A stretch of DNA of 64,000 nucleotides from contig CAVPMA010000015.1 of assembly GCA_963706315.1 (NCBI GenBank), positions 868,001 to 932,000 of the forward strand. Direction: 5' to 3'. Positions 9,095-23,251 of this stretch are shown here, piece after piece. Each line of letters starts with the position of its first letter. The first letter of the stretch is position 1. Both the position numbers and the translations under genes were made by a program. Source of the stretch: CALMEC01 sp963706315 (GTDB lineage: Bacteria; Actinomycetota; Thermoleophilia; Miltoncostaeales; Miltoncostaeaceae). Below the pieces are notes generated by a model. It did no database searches and was not told the DNA's origin. It saw only the letters and a program-made list of their open reading frames with translations.

Positions 9095-10000
9095 GTGAGC
9101 ACGAGGACGCAGCGACCGCGTGCCGTGCCGGGCATCCCGCCTCACGGACTCGTCACCGAGTACGTCGTGGTGGAGATCCGGGCGGATCCGAAGCGCCCGG
9201 GAGGGCGGCTGGTGCTGCAGGACGGGGTCGAGTCCAGCTATGTCGACATCCTGGAACCGACCCACATCGAGTTCGAGTACCTGCGCCACCTCGCCCGGGT
9301 CGTCGACACGGTGCACCCCAAGCGCCATCCGCTGGCGATGGCGCAGGTCGGGGGCGGACCGTGCGCGCTGGCGCGCTACTTCGACGCGACACGGCGCGAC
9401 CTCCGCGCCATCGTGATCGAGCGTGACCCCGAGGTCGTCGCCATAGCGAGGGAGTGGCTCGCGCTCGAGACCTCGTCCAGGCTGGAGGTACGGGTGGTGG
9501 ACGGGCGGGAGGAGCTTGCCCGCGTCGCACCGGGTTCGCTCGACCTTGTGGTGGTCGACGCGTTCGACGGGGTGATCGTGCCGTACCACCTCGTGACCCT
9601 GGGGTTCGTCGACCTGGCCCGTGCGGCGCTCCGGCCGGGTGGGCTCCACATCGTGAACCTGATCGACATCCCGCCGCTGGGGTATGCGGCCGGCATCGTG
9701 GCGACCCTCCGCAGGCGCTACGCAAACGTGGCGCTGCTCTCCGACCCCGCCACGCTCGAGGAGGACGCGTCGGGGAACCTCGTCGCCGTCGCATCGGATC
9801 GTGAGCTTCCGGTGGAGCAACTCGCCCGCCTCGCGCGGCTCGATCCCGATCCGTGGGACGTCGTCTGGGGACGCCGCCTCGACCGGCTCGTCGCCGGTGC
9901 GTCCGCGCTTGCCGACGATGCTGCACCTGACCATGCCCTGGCCAGGCTCGGTCGCCTGTGGGGGCGGTCCGGCGACGCGCGCGCAGGGGCGAGACGGTGA
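9095..10000 (+). CDS. Spermidine-synthase-like SAM-dependent protein
   Basis: A 301-residue Rossmann protein of the SpeE-like group. It shows AQVGGGPCALARYF (SAM-site glycines), VIERDPEVVAIA with the acidic residue that holds the ribose, and a VVVDAFDG stretch where aminopropyltransferases keep their catalytic Asp pair. The N-terminus LVTEYVVVEIRAD resembles spermidine synthase beta-strands. Many such actinobacterial proteins act as uncharacterised methyltransferase homologues rather than true polyamine enzymes. The stop overlaps the start of acpS (GTGA). Confidence 0.7.
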   Translation: MSTRTQRPRAVPGIPPHGLVTEYVVVEIRADPKRPGGRLVLQDGVESSYVDILEPTHIEFEYLRHLARVVDTVHPKRHPLAMAQVGGGPCALARYFDATRRDLRAIVIERDPEVVAIAREWLALETSSRLEVRVVDGREELARVAPGSLDLVVVDAFDGVIVPYHLVTLGFVDLARAALRPGGLHIVNLIDIPPLGYAAGIVATLRRRYANVALLSDPATLEEDASGNLVAVASDRELPVEQLARLARLDPDPWDVVWGRRLDRLVAGASALADDAAPDHALARLGRLWGRSGDARAGARR

Positions 10001-10401
10001 TCGTCGGCGTCGGGGTCGACGTGATGGAGATCGACCGGTTCGCCGACGCCCTCGCGCGCCGCCCCCGGCTTGCCGAGCGGTGCTTCACCGAGGCCGAGAC
10101 CGCGTACTGCGCCGCCAAGCCGTTTCCACCGCAGCACTTCGCCGCCCGGTTCGCGGCGAAGGAAGCCGTCGGAAAGGCACTCGGGCGGGGGATGACGCGG
10201 TGGCGCGAGGTGGAGGTCGTTCGGGGTCGTGGCGCGCCGAGCGTCGCCCTGCACGGCCACTACGCGCACTGGGCCGCCCGTTTGGGGGTCACCCGCATCC
10301 ACCTGTCGCTCACCCACAGCAAGGGAGTCGCGGTCGCTGTCGCCGTCGCCGAGCGCGACCCGGCAACGACTCGGATCGGCAGCCTCGCGCACGGTCACTG
10401 A
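9997..10401 (+). CDS. acpS: Holo-[acyl-carrier-protein] synthase
   Basis: Transfers 4'-phosphopantetheine from CoA to a serine of the acyl carrier protein. The 134-residue protein has both family motifs: GVGVDVMEIDRF with the Mg-binding Asp, and RFAAKEAVGKALG with the catalytic Glu/Lys. HLSLTHSKGVAVAVAV closes the fold. The GTG start at 9997 overlaps the stop of the preceding gene. The C-terminal 15 residues are a non-conserved tail. Confidence 0.93.
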   Translation: MIVGVGVDVMEIDRFADALARRPRLAERCFTEAETAYCAAKPFPPQHFAARFAAKEAVGKALGRGMTRWREVEVVRGRGAPSVALHGHYAHWAARLGVTRIHLSLTHSKGVAVAVAVAERDPATTRIGSLAHGH

Positions 10402-10522
10402 CACGTCCCCGGTCGGCGCTGGGGCAGCCCGGGTTGTTTGACACGACGCAAAACGATGTGGGAGATTCGCCAATCGCTGGGGGCCATCTCAGGATCCTCT
10501 CCCGGGGGAAGGGCGGAGAACG

Positions 10523-11329
10523 ATGCTTCGACGAGCGATCGTGGGTGCCGGGCTCGTAGCGCTCGTCGCCGCGACGCCGGCGCTCTGCGTCGTGAAGATC
10601 GGCACCGCAGATCCCAACGTGCTCGTGGGCGGGCCGTTCGCAGACGTGCTGGCCGGCCACGGAGGCAACGACACGTTGCGCGGCAAGGGCGGCCGCGACA
10701 CGCTGAACGGCGGTCCGGGCGCCGACACGCTGAACGGCGGGCTCGGGAACGACGTCCTCACCGGCGGGCCGGGCAACGACGTGCTCGACGGTGGGGGTGG
10801 AGACGACAACCTCAGAGGCAACGCCGGACAGGACACGATCAAGGCGCGTGACGGCATGCACGACGTGATCTCGTGCGGCGGCGGCGGCGACACTGTGATC
10901 GCGGACCTGCTGGACACCGTCGCGCCCGACTGCGAGACGGTTCGCCGCCCACCGCCGGTGGTTCCGACGGTGGAGTTCCTGGGCTTCTACTCCGCGTCGC
11001 CGTTCTCGCCGCCGTTTCCGACCGCTCCGCCGACCGGTTCGACACCGAGCGGCGGGAAGATCGACAGCTGCCTGCTGAGCGACGAGTCCCTCAGCTTCTA
11101 CTGGCGTCACTCTCCCGTCCCGACACCGGTGCCGGCGACCGTGCATCGCACGTACCCGGACGAGCGCTCCGAGGGGACCTTCATCATCGAACCGGGGGAC
11201 AACGGCAAGGTCATCAGGACCCGCAGGTCGATGACGGGCGGACTGCCCAACGGGGCCTACTCGTGGACCTTCGAAACCTCCTCCGGCAAGCAGTTCCTCA
11301 ACGTCACGGTGACCAGAGCGTGCACGTGA
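10523..11329 (+). CDS. Secreted RTX (calcium-binding repeat) protein
   Basis: A 268-residue exported protein. A signal peptide spans about residues 1-22 (basic MLRR, hydrophobic core, alanine-rich end). Residues ~30-110 hold nonapeptide RTX repeats of GGxGxDxLx type (for example GGNDTLRGK, GGPGADTLN, GGLGNDVLT, GGPGNDVLD) that bind Ca2+ as a beta-roll. A CGGGGDTVIAD...DCETV segment with paired cysteines follows, a cap often seen after RTX repeats. The last 130 residues form an unrecognised domain with two more Cys. A GGGGAAGGGCGGAG-like RBS precedes the ATG, and TTGACA lies at 10438-10443. Confidence 0.8.
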   Translation: MLRRAIVGAGLVALVAATPALCVVKIGTADPNVLVGGPFADVLAGHGGNDTLRGKGGRDTLNGGPGADTLNGGLGNDVLTGGPGNDVLDGGGGDDNLRGNAGQDTIKARDGMHDVISCGGGGDTVIADLLDTVAPDCETVRRPPPVVPTVEFLGFYSASPFSPPFPTAPPTGSTPSGGKIDSCLLSDESLSFYWRHSPVPTPVPATVHRTYPDERSEGTFIIEPGDNGKVIRTRRSMTGGLPNGAYSWTFETSSGKQFLNVTVTRACT

Positions 11330-11389
11330 GCTGAGCTCGTCGGCGCCCGGCACCTCCACGGGGCACCCGAGCTGCCGGGTCCGGAAGAC

Positions 11390-11395
11390 TAGGAT
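11390..11395 (+). promoter_or_regulatory. -10 box of a leaderless start
   Basis: TAGGAT lies 7 nt before ATG 11403 of nnrD/E. No Shine-Dalgarno is visible. Confidence 0.45.
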
Positions 11396-11402
11396 CCGAG
11401 CG

Positions 11403-12932
11403 ATGCCCGCCGCGAGATCCACCACGCCGCCGCCGGTCCCCGGCTGCACGCCGCTCTACGATGCGGCCGCGCTCCGCCTCGCGGACCGGCGCGCGACCGA
11501 GCGGCATCGCCTGCCGTCGATCGTGCTGATGGAGCGCGCGAGCCTTGCGGCCGCCGGCGCGGTGCTGACGCGTTTTCCCGATGCCGGCGCGGCGCTCGTC
11601 GTTTGCGGGGCGGGGAACAACGGCGGCGACGGATACGCCGTCGCGCGGCATCTCGCCGACGCCGGCTGGGATGTCGAGCTCGCCGCGCCGCGCGGTCAGC
11701 CGCCGAAGACGCCGGACGCGATGACGATGGCGGCGGTGGCTCGCAGCCTCGGCCTCCGGGCCCGAACGTTCACGCCGGCGCTCCTCGAGCGCGAGCGGGT
11801 CGTCGTCGACGGGGTGCTCGGGCTCGGGGTGCGAGGCGCCCCGCATGGCCCGGTGGGTGCGGCGGTCGAGGCCCTCGAACGCTGCGACAGGCCGGTCGTC
11901 GCGCTCGACGTGCCGTCCGGCGTCGACGCCGACAGCGGGATGGTCTCCGGTGCCGCAGTGCGCGCCGCGCTCACCGTGACGTTCCACGGCGACAAGCCAG
12001 GCCTGCGCATCGAGCCGGGCCGCGCGCGCGCCGGCGAGGTGGTCGTCGCGGACATCGGCATACCGGGTCCCGGGACCTCCACGCCGTCCGCGTGGCTCGC
12101 CGGTCACGGCGCCGGCCGCGTCCCGGCGAAGCGTGGCGACGGCGACAAGTACGCTGCCGGCGCCGTCCTCGTCGTCGCCGGCTCCCCGGGGCTCACGGGC
12201 GCGGGGATGCTCTGCGCGACGGCGACGCTCCGCGCGGGCGCCGGATTGACGGTGGCGGCGGTGCCGGCATCGCTCCAGCCGCTGTACGCGTCGCGTCTCG
12301 TCGAGATCATGAGCGCGCCGATTCCCGACACCGAGGGCCATTTCACCGACGCGTCGGTCGACGCCGTCGTCGCCGAGGCCCGCAGGGTCAGCGCGATCGC
12401 CCTCGGCCCTGGGCTCGGACGCAGCGAGGCGACAACCGCCTTCGTGCTGGCCGTACTCGAGGCGATCGACCTGCCGACGGTTGTCGACGCCGATGGGCTA
12501 TGGCACCTGTCGGGCCGGCCGTCGTGGCTCGCGGGTCGGGGTGCTCCCACGGTCATCACACCCCATTCGGGAGAGGCCGCACGGCTGCTCGGCGTCGCCC
12601 GTGGTCAGGTGGATGCCGGACGTCTCCACGCCGCCCGGCGGCTCGCGGACGCATCGCGTGCGGTGACCGTCCTCAAGGGCCCCGGGACGATCGTCGCGGA
12701 TCACGACGGGACGGTCGTGGTGGACGGCGTCGGGACCTCCGCGCTCGCGAGCGCCGGCACCGGCGACGTCCTCACGGGCGTGATCGCGGCGCTCCTCGCG
12801 AAGGGCATGGGCGGTGTGCAGGCCGCCGTCACCGGGGTCGCCGCGCATGCCCGGGCGGGAGTGCTGGCGGACCGCGGTGACGGGACGATCGCGGGCGACG
12901 TCATCGAACGGCTCCCGGAGGCGATCCGCTGA
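11403..12932 (+). CDS. nnrD/nnrE: Bifunctional NAD(P)H-hydrate epimerase / ADP-dependent dehydratase
   Basis: Repairs damaged NAD(P)HX. The 509-residue protein fuses a YjeF_N epimerase (about 15-225) and a ribokinase-like NnrD dehydratase (about 235-509). The epimerase shows CGAGNNGGDGYAVARHL and VVDGVLGLGVRG; the dehydratase shows KYAAGAVLVVAGSPGLTGAG and the ATP/ADP-binding anion hole GTGDVLTGVIAALLAKG. This fused arrangement is common in bacteria. Its TGA overlaps the proposed CTG start of alr, and GGAGG near its end serves as the alr ribosome-binding site. Confidence 0.93.
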   Translation: MPAARSTTPPPVPGCTPLYDAAALRLADRRATERHRLPSIVLMERASLAAAGAVLTRFPDAGAALVVCGAGNNGGDGYAVARHLADAGWDVELAAPRGQPPKTPDAMTMAAVARSLGLRARTFTPALLERERVVVDGVLGLGVRGAPHGPVGAAVEALERCDRPVVALDVPSGVDADSGMVSGAAVRAALTVTFHGDKPGLRIEPGRARAGEVVVADIGIPGPGTSTPSAWLAGHGAGRVPAKRGDGDKYAAGAVLVVAGSPGLTGAGMLCATATLRAGAGLTVAAVPASLQPLYASRLVEIMSAPIPDTEGHFTDASVDAVVAEARRVSAIALGPGLGRSEATTAFVLAVLEAIDLPTVVDADGLWHLSGRPSWLAGRGAPTVITPHSGEAARLLGVARGQVDAGRLHAARRLADASRAVTVLKGPGTIVADHDGTVVVDGVGTSALASAGTGDVLTGVIAALLAKGMGGVQAAVTGVAAHARAGVLADRGDGTIAGDVIERLPEAIR

Positions 12933-14035
12933 CGTTCACGGCCGAGCGGAGCGCCGCGCGCATCGACCTCGGGGCGATCCGCCACAACGTCGAGGTCCTC
13001 GCCCGTGCCGCGGGCCGCGCCGAGGTCGTCGCGGTGGTCAAGGCGAACGCGTACGGCCACGGCGCCGCACCGGTCGCGCGGGCCGCCCTCGAGGGGGGCG
13101 CCTCCCGGCTCGGGCTGGCAACCGTGGCCGAGGTCGAGGAGCTGCGGGCCGCAGGCGTCGACGCTCCGCTGGTCCTCTGGGGCCCGCTGATCGGCGACGA
13201 GTGGCGCCGCGCCGCGGCGACGGGCTGCGAGATCGCGGTCTGGACTCCCGAGGGCGCCGCCGCGGCGGCCGAAGCGGGGATCGGGCGGATCCATCTCAAG
13301 CTCGACAGCGGGATGGGGCGTCTCGGCGCCCGCCCGGACGCCGTCGCTGCGCTTGCGGACGCCGCTGCCGATTCCCGGCTCGACGTCGTGGGGCTCATGA
13401 CCCACTTCGCGACCGCCGACGAGACCTCGGGGGAGAACGCCGGGTTCATGGTCGAGCAGCTCGTACGGTTTCGGGCGATGACCGGTCCGCTCCGGGACCG
13501 CTTCCCGCAGGCCATCCTCCACGCGGCGAACTCCGCGGCGACGTTCCGCTCGGCCGAGACGCACTTCGACCTGGTGCGCTGCGGCATCGCCGTATACGGG
13601 TGCGACCCGTTCGGGGTCGACGCCGCCGTCCACGGCCTGCGACCGGCAATGACCCTCGTCTCGTACCTTTCGGCGGTCAAGCCGATCCTCGGGAGGGAGA
13701 GCGTCGGCTACGGGCGCCGCTGGCGGGCCGCCCGCGGAAGCTGGATCGGCGTGGTGCCCGTCGGGTATGCGGACGGGTACCCGCGTGCCTACGCGAACGC
13801 GGCCACGGTGTTGGTCGGCGGGCGGCGCGTCCCGGTCGTCGGGATGGTGTCGATGGACCAGATCACCGTCGACCTCGGCCCGGAGGCCGCCGACCGCGTC
13901 GGCGACGAGGTCGTGCTCCTCGGCCGCCAGGGCGGCGAGCGCCTGACCGCCGAAGAGCTGGCCGCATGGCGCGGGACGATCAACTACGAGGTGGTCTGCG
14001 CCGTCGGCCCGCGGGTCCCTCGCCGGCACGGCTGA
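12929..14035 (+). CDS. alr: Alanine racemase, probable CTG start
   Basis: Makes D-alanine for peptidoglycan with PLP. From CTG 12929 the protein has 368 residues, the normal family size. RIDLGAIRHNVEVL opens the barrel, the PLP lysine is Lys38 in VVKANAYGHG, and ESVGYGRRW holds the catalytic tyrosine region of the second domain. No ATG, GTG or TTG exists in frame between the previous stop and GTG 13034, and starting there would cut the first barrel strand just before Lys38. GGAGG (12917-12921) sits 7 nt before CTG, which overlaps the nnrD/E stop as CTGA. Confidence 0.9.
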   Translation: MTFTAERSAARIDLGAIRHNVEVLARAAGRAEVVAVVKANAYGHGAAPVARAALEGGASRLGLATVAEVEELRAAGVDAPLVLWGPLIGDEWRRAAATGCEIAVWTPEGAAAAAEAGIGRIHLKLDSGMGRLGARPDAVAALADAAADSRLDVVGLMTHFATADETSGENAGFMVEQLVRFRAMTGPLRDRFPQAILHAANSAATFRSAETHFDLVRCGIAVYGCDPFGVDAAVHGLRPAMTLVSYLSAVKPILGRESVGYGRRWRAARGSWIGVVPVGYADGYPRAYANAATVLVGGRRVPVVGMVSMDQITVDLGPEAADRVGDEVVLLGRQGGERLTAEELAAWRGTINYEVVCAVGPRVPRRHG

Positions 14036-15447
14036 TGCTCCAGGCGCTCCTCGCTCCCCTCGCCCCGCTCGCGCCCACCGCGTCCGCCGGTTGGGTCGTC
14101 GGCGGTGGGCTGCGCGACGCGTTGCTGGAGCGGCCGGTCGCGGACGTCGACCTCGCGCTCGACGGCGACGCCCGCGAGGCCGCACGGCTACTGGCGAAGG
14201 CGCACCACGCCGCGCGCTTCCCGCTGTCCGATGCGTTCGGCGCCTGGCGTGTGCACGGCGGGGACCTGCCGTACACCGTCGACATCACACCGCTCCAAGG
14301 TGGGAGCCTCGACGCCGACCTCGCCAAGCGCGACCTGACCGTCAACGCGCTGGCGCTCCCGCTCGATGGGGGTGAGCTCGTCGACCGCCACGGCGGCGTC
14401 GCAGACCTTCACTCCCGTGTGCTGCGCATGGTCGGGCCGACGGTCCTGCGCGACGATCCCGTGCGGCTCGTGCGCGTCGCGCGCCTCGCGTGCCAGCTCG
14501 GGTTCGCGGTCGATCCCGCCACGCGGCTGCGCGCGAGGATGGACGCCGGCGAGGTGCTGCGCAGCGCGCCCGAGCGCGTCGCCGAGGAGCTCCGCCGCAT
14601 CGCCCGCCTCGCGGATGCGTGGCGGGGGCTCGAGACGCTGGACGACCTCGGCGTGCTCGGCGTGCTGATCCCCGAGCTCGAGGAGGGGCGGGGGCTGGAG
14701 CAGACGCCCTACCACCACAGGGATGTCCTCGGGCATACGCTCGAGGTGGTCCGGAGCGTCTGCGAGATCCGCGCCGACGCCTCCGACACCTTCCGGTCGT
14801 CGGGACCCCGGATCGTGGCGGCGCTCGACGTGCCGCTGGCGGACGGGTTGACGCGGGGTGAGGCGCTGGTGTTCGCCGCCCTGTTCCACGACATGGCGAA
14901 GCCTGCGACGTACGCGGTCACTCCGGAGGGCCGGGCGACGTTCTTCCACCACGACCGCCGTGGCGCGGAGATGGCCGCCGAGTGGTGCATCCGGTACCGC
15001 ACGTCGACACGCTTCCGGGAGGTCGTGACGCTGTGCGTACGCCGGCATCTCGCGCTCGGATTCTGCGTGCACCGCCAACCGCTCTCGCTCCGGCAGATCG
15101 ACCGGTACCTGCGGTCGACCGCGCCGGCCGAGGTGGAGCTCATGGTGCTGTCCGTCGCGGACAGGCTCGCCACGAACGGACCGCGCACGACCCCCCCGCA
15201 GATCGAGCGGCACCTGGCCGTCGCGCGCGAGATTGCGAAGTGGCACTTCACGCTCCTCGACCGCGGGCCGATCCGTCCGCTGCTCAACGGCGCGCAGCTG
15301 GCCGATCTCGTCGGCCGGGCACCGGGACGGTGGACCGCCGATCTCGTGGAGGCGCTCCGTGAGGAGCAGGTCGTCGGGCTCGTGCGGACCGTTCCCCAGG
15401 CCGAGCGCTTCGCCCGCGAATGGGCGGACCGGCATCCGCCGGGGTAG
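14035..15447 (+). CDS. tRNA nucleotidyltransferase / poly(A) polymerase family protein with HD domain
   Basis: A 470-residue class II nucleotidyltransferase. The head domain has the phosphate-binding GGGLRDALL, then the metal-binding DVD at 37-39, and KRDLTVNAL for base recognition. An RNA/ERA-type helical region follows (DDPVRLVRVARLACQLGF). The HD phosphohydrolase part has HH in YHHRDVLGHT and HD at 285-286 (ALFHDMAKP). It could add CCA to tRNA 3' ends or be a related poly(A) polymerase; sequence alone does not separate them. ATG 14035 overlaps the alr stop (TGATG). Confidence 0.88.
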   Translation: MLQALLAPLAPLAPTASAGWVVGGGLRDALLERPVADVDLALDGDAREAARLLAKAHHAARFPLSDAFGAWRVHGGDLPYTVDITPLQGGSLDADLAKRDLTVNALALPLDGGELVDRHGGVADLHSRVLRMVGPTVLRDDPVRLVRVARLACQLGFAVDPATRLRARMDAGEVLRSAPERVAEELRRIARLADAWRGLETLDDLGVLGVLIPELEEGRGLEQTPYHHRDVLGHTLEVVRSVCEIRADASDTFRSSGPRIVAALDVPLADGLTRGEALVFAALFHDMAKPATYAVTPEGRATFFHHDRRGAEMAAEWCIRYRTSTRFREVVTLCVRRHLALGFCVHRQPLSLRQIDRYLRSTAPAEVELMVLSVADRLATNGPRTTPPQIERHLAVAREIAKWHFTLLDRGPIRPLLNGAQLADLVGRAPGRWTADLVEALREEQVVGLVRTVPQAERFAREWADRHPPG

Positions 15448-15468
15448 GCTCGACGGCGTGGAGCTCCC

Positions 15469-16029
15469 ATGGTCCGGCTGACGCGCATCTACACCCGCCT
15501 TGGGGACGGGGGTGACACCCACCTCGGCGATATGAGCCGGGCGCGGAAGACGAGTGCCCGTGTGATGGCGTACGGGGACGTCGACGAGCTCAACAGCGTC
15601 ATCGGTCTCGCGCGCCAGACGAGGCTGCCGGACGGGTATGACGCGTGGATCGCTGCGATCCAGAACGATCTGTTCGACCTGGGCGCCGATCTATGTCTCC
15701 CGGAGGGAGTGCGAGCAAGCAGCTTCGAATCACGAGCAGCAGGTCACCCGCCTCGAGGGTCTGTGCGACGACGTCAACCGCACGCTCGAGCCGCTCACCA
15801 GCTTCGTTCTGCCCGGCGGCTCAGCCGGGGCCGCCGCGCTGCACCACGCCCGGACGGTCTGTCGGCGTGCAGAGCGTACGGCGGTGGCCTGGCTGATATC
15901 GAGTCGGTCAAAGCCAATGTGCTTGCGTATCTCAACCGCTTGTCCGACCTATGCTTCATCCTCGCCCGCGGTGCGAACTCCGACGACGGACAAGACGTGC
16001 TGTGGCGACCAGGCGGCGCCCCTGATTGA
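15469..16029 (+). pseudogene. Cob(I)alamin adenosyltransferase (PduO type), three frameshifts
   Basis: Homology to the ATP:corrinoid adenosyltransferase runs through the whole interval but in changing frames. The first frame gives RIYTRLGDGGDTHLGD, KTSARVMAYGDVDELNS and DLFDLGADL. A second frame gives KQLRIT; a third gives QVTRLEGLCDDVN, TSFVLPGGSAGAAALHHAR and CRRAERTAV; the first frame resumes with ADIESVKANVLAYLNRLSDLCFILAR. Each change fits one missing base, near 15712-15716, 15733-15736 and 15888-15890, so the net loss is three bases and the frame returns. An uncorrected product would lose the Arg/Glu catalytic core. An assembly error is possible. Confidence 0.8.
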
Positions 16030-16167
16030 CGGGGTCAGCCGCCGGGGGTTGGTCGCTCTCCGGGTCGTCCCGATCGCGCCTCGGAAACCCCACCCGGCGC
16101 ATGGGGTGGATCGCCAAGCAAGCATCATGGTGGCGCCGCGCGTCCGGCGCACTACGAGATAGCGCCT

Positions 16168-16191
16168 GGAGGCGAGACCGGAGGCGAGACC
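16168..16191. repeat. 12-bp tandem duplication
   Basis: GGAGGCGAGACC occurs twice head to tail (16168-16179 and 16180-16191) in the 265-bp gene-free stretch 16030-16294. Apart from this and the promoter at 16227-16256, nothing is recognised in that stretch. Confidence 0.7.
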
Positions 16192-16226
16192 GGAGGGACT
16201 GGCTGCCCGGCGACGACCAGCATCGG

Positions 16227-16256
16227 TTGGTAACCGGAACGGCAAAAAGCTAACAT
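16227..16256 (+). promoter_or_regulatory. Promoter candidate of the LamG gene
   Basis: TTGGTA (16227-16232) and TAACAT (16251-16256) are spaced by 18 bp, followed by a leader of about 32 nt with AAGGAAGG upstream of ATG 16295. Confidence 0.5.
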
Positions 16257-16294
16257 CAAGCTCTAAGAGACGCCAAGGAAGGTCCCCACTGGGC

Positions 16295-17558
16295 ATGAAG
16301 CGCCATCTCTGCATCCTCATGACGACCGCTGCATGTCTGTTGCCGGCGGTTCCAGCTTCCGCGGCGAACCTCGTCGCTCAATGGCGGCTCGACGAAGGCC
16401 AAGGGCAGCTTGTGCTCGACGCGACCAAACACGGTATCAACGGCGTGCTCGGCACATCTTCGACACCGGATGTGCGCGACCCCGCATGGACCACTGGGCT
16501 CTTCGGCGGGGCGCTGCGCTTTGGTGCAGGCGACCAGGTTTCACTCCCTGACGATGCTCGTCTCGAACCCCCGACTGTCTCCGTCTTGGCCTGGGTACGG
16601 CGTGAGGGAAGCCCGGGCCAGTGGCGCTACATCGTGTCGAAGGGAGGAGCGGATTGCTTCGCGAGCTCCTACGGCCTCTACACCGGGCACGGGGGGACTG
16701 GCCTTCTACATTCTCGGCCCGTTCGGTTCGTACGTGCGCTCTCCAGAGGCCGGAATCGAGGTGTGGGACGGGCGGTGGCATCACGTCGCGGGAACCTACG
16801 ACGGCGTTCATGTCCGCGCCTACGTCGACGGTCGCGAGATCGGGGCGGGCGCACCGACGAGCGCAGCGATTCGTTACGGGCTCGCGAGCCGGGGCGGCTT
16901 CATTGGCGCGTACAGGGGTTCGTGCGAACTCGACTTCGCCGACGGCGACATCGACGAGGTCGAGATCTGGGATGGTGCGCTGAGCGCTGCGCAGATCGCG
17001 CAGAGCGCGGCACGTCGTCCCACGGAGACGCCGCCTCCGACCGTCGTCCCGCCCCCGCCGGCGTGGACGCCCACCGTGCCGCCCGTTGCTGCGCGGGGCT
17101 GCCCCTCGATTGTTGTCAGCCGTTCAACGCTGCGAGTTCGGCGCCGTACGCTGCTCACAATCGTGCCGCGCGGGTTGGCGGGTCGCACCACGATCAAAGT
17201 GTCGGGAGCAGGGATCAATCGGCTGGTCCGTGTGCGTGAAAGCAAGCCCACCCGGATCTGGGTCCGGCCACGGAGCCGGGGGGTGATTCGTGTTCAAGCC
17301 GTCGACGCCCCCGGTCTCGTCCTTCGCTACGGCCCGCCGCGCGCCGCGCGCGGCAAGCTCGTCAAGGTATCCGTACGGGCCACGCGCTTGGGGCGGCTCG
17401 CGAGCGTACGGGTCAAGATCTCGGCCCCAGGCGTCAGCCGCGTCGTCCGGGTCCACCGCAACCAGATCGCTCGCGTCGAGATCCGGACACGGCGCACCGG
17501 AGCTGTCCGCGTCACACCGGTACAGGATTGCCGGTTCTTGCTGGTTCGCGTTCGGTAA
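16295..17558 (+). pseudogene. Secreted LamG-domain protein, frameshifted at a G6 tract
   Basis: Starts with a signal peptide (MKRHLC, hydrophobic core, ASA end). A LamG/concanavalin-like jelly roll follows: LVAQWRLDEGQG, ALRFGAGDQVSLPDDARLE, VSVLAWVRREG, then DGRWHHVAGTYDGVHVRAYVDG and GDIDEVEIWDGALSAAQIAQ. The two halves lie in different frames; removing one G from the run at 16691-16696 joins them (HGG-LAFYIL). After the LamG domain comes a Pro-rich linker and a basic repeat domain of Ser/Arg/Val-rich beta type up to TAA 17556-17558. The intact protein would be about 420 residues. It is a candidate for phase variation, decay or a sequencing error. Confidence 0.75.
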
Positions 17559-17573
17559 GTCCGGTGCGCCGTG

Positions 17574-21849
<4,276 letters not shown>

Positions 21850-21853
<4 letters not shown>

Positions 21854-23251
21854 GACGTGTGGTCGAGCAGCTCGGCGATTGACTGGACCGGGATCGCGAC
21901 CCAGGCCGGGCGGTGGCCGAGCTCGTAGTGCAGCTCATAGACGGCCTTCTCGAGCTCGTAGAGCGCGAGCACCTCGTCGGTCACCTGGCCGCTCGGCGGC
22001 AGGAGGCCGGTCGACTCCACCACCGCGAAATATCCCTCCATCACCGCCTCGCGGGCGCGCGGCAGCCAGTCGGCGGGAACGTCCGCCTGGTGGTGCAGCG
22101 AGGCCGCGCCCGCCGCATAGGCCAGCGACCTGAGGAGCCCCGCCAAGTCGCGAAGTGGCGAGCGCTTGCGGCGGCGCTCGCTGACCGGGCGGGCCGGCTC
22201 ACCCTCGAAGTCGATGAGGTGCCACTCGTCGTCGCTCCACAGAGCCTGGCCGAGGTGCAGGTCGCCGTGTACGCGAATCTTGCGTCCGAGGCCCGTGCTC
22301 TTGGAGACGCCGCGGAGGCGGCTGCGCACCTCGTCGCCGCGGCCCGCGATTGGGCCGAGCGCCGGATCGTCGGGCAGCGAGCCGAAGACGTCGTTCGCAA
22401 GCTCGTCCAGGGACGCGGACATGAGCGCGAGGCCCTCCGGGCTGACCTCCTCCGGTACGAACGCCGGGTCGTTCCGATCGGAGGCGAGCGTGGCGTGCAG
22501 CTCGCCAGTGGCGGCCCCGAGGCGCCGGAGCTGGTCGAGCACGTCACCGCCGCGCCCTTCCCGCAGCGCGCCGAGGATGTACTCCCATCCGTCCGTCGCG
22601 CCCACGCGGAACTCCTGGAGCACCCCGAGGGTCGCGTCCATCACCCCACCCCGGTGCTCGAACCAGCCAAGCAGGCGTGGGACGTGGGCGAAGTCGCGCG
22701 CGGCGAGGAACCTCAGGAGTTCGAGCTCCGGGTTGATGCCGGCTTCAAGCCGCCGGTAGCACTTGAGGATCATCCGCTCGTCGAACACGACCGACGTGTT
22801 CGACTGCTCTCCGCCGACCGGCCGGGCCACGGTGGGGAGTGGCTCGAGAGCCTCCGCGTCGACGCTGCTTCGGAACTCGACGCTCGCGTCGCCGTGCTCC
22901 AGCGTCGCGTTGTGACGGATACGGGCGAGCAGCATGTCGAGGTGGCGTGGGTCCTCGAACGCGTCGTACACCTCGAGGCCGTCGAGCGGCCAGATCGCGC
23001 TCTCGGCCGGACCGTCCGCCGTGCGAAGCGCGAGCAGCAGCTGGTAGACGTCGTGGGCACCGGTCTGGAAGCGCACCTCCGAAAGCACGATCGCGATCGG
23101 CGGATCGCTCGACACCGGCACGCCGTTGGACGCCGTGACGTGGCTGATGCCGCGCTGACGCGATCCGAACCAGCGACGCTCCGTGACGAAGGCGGTGAGC
23201 GCATCGTCATCGAGGAACGACAGATCGCCGGCGGCGAGCAGGGCGGCGGCG

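Noticed and set aside
9958..9996. Longer AcpS start at 9958
   Set aside because: The extra 13 residues lie in the previous gene and are not conserved; GTG 9997 begins right at the family motif.
12814..14034. A 877-residue frame running through alr into the nucleotidyltransferase
   Set aside because: The upstream part is Arg-rich and lies out of frame with alr; only the part from ATG 14035 matches a family.
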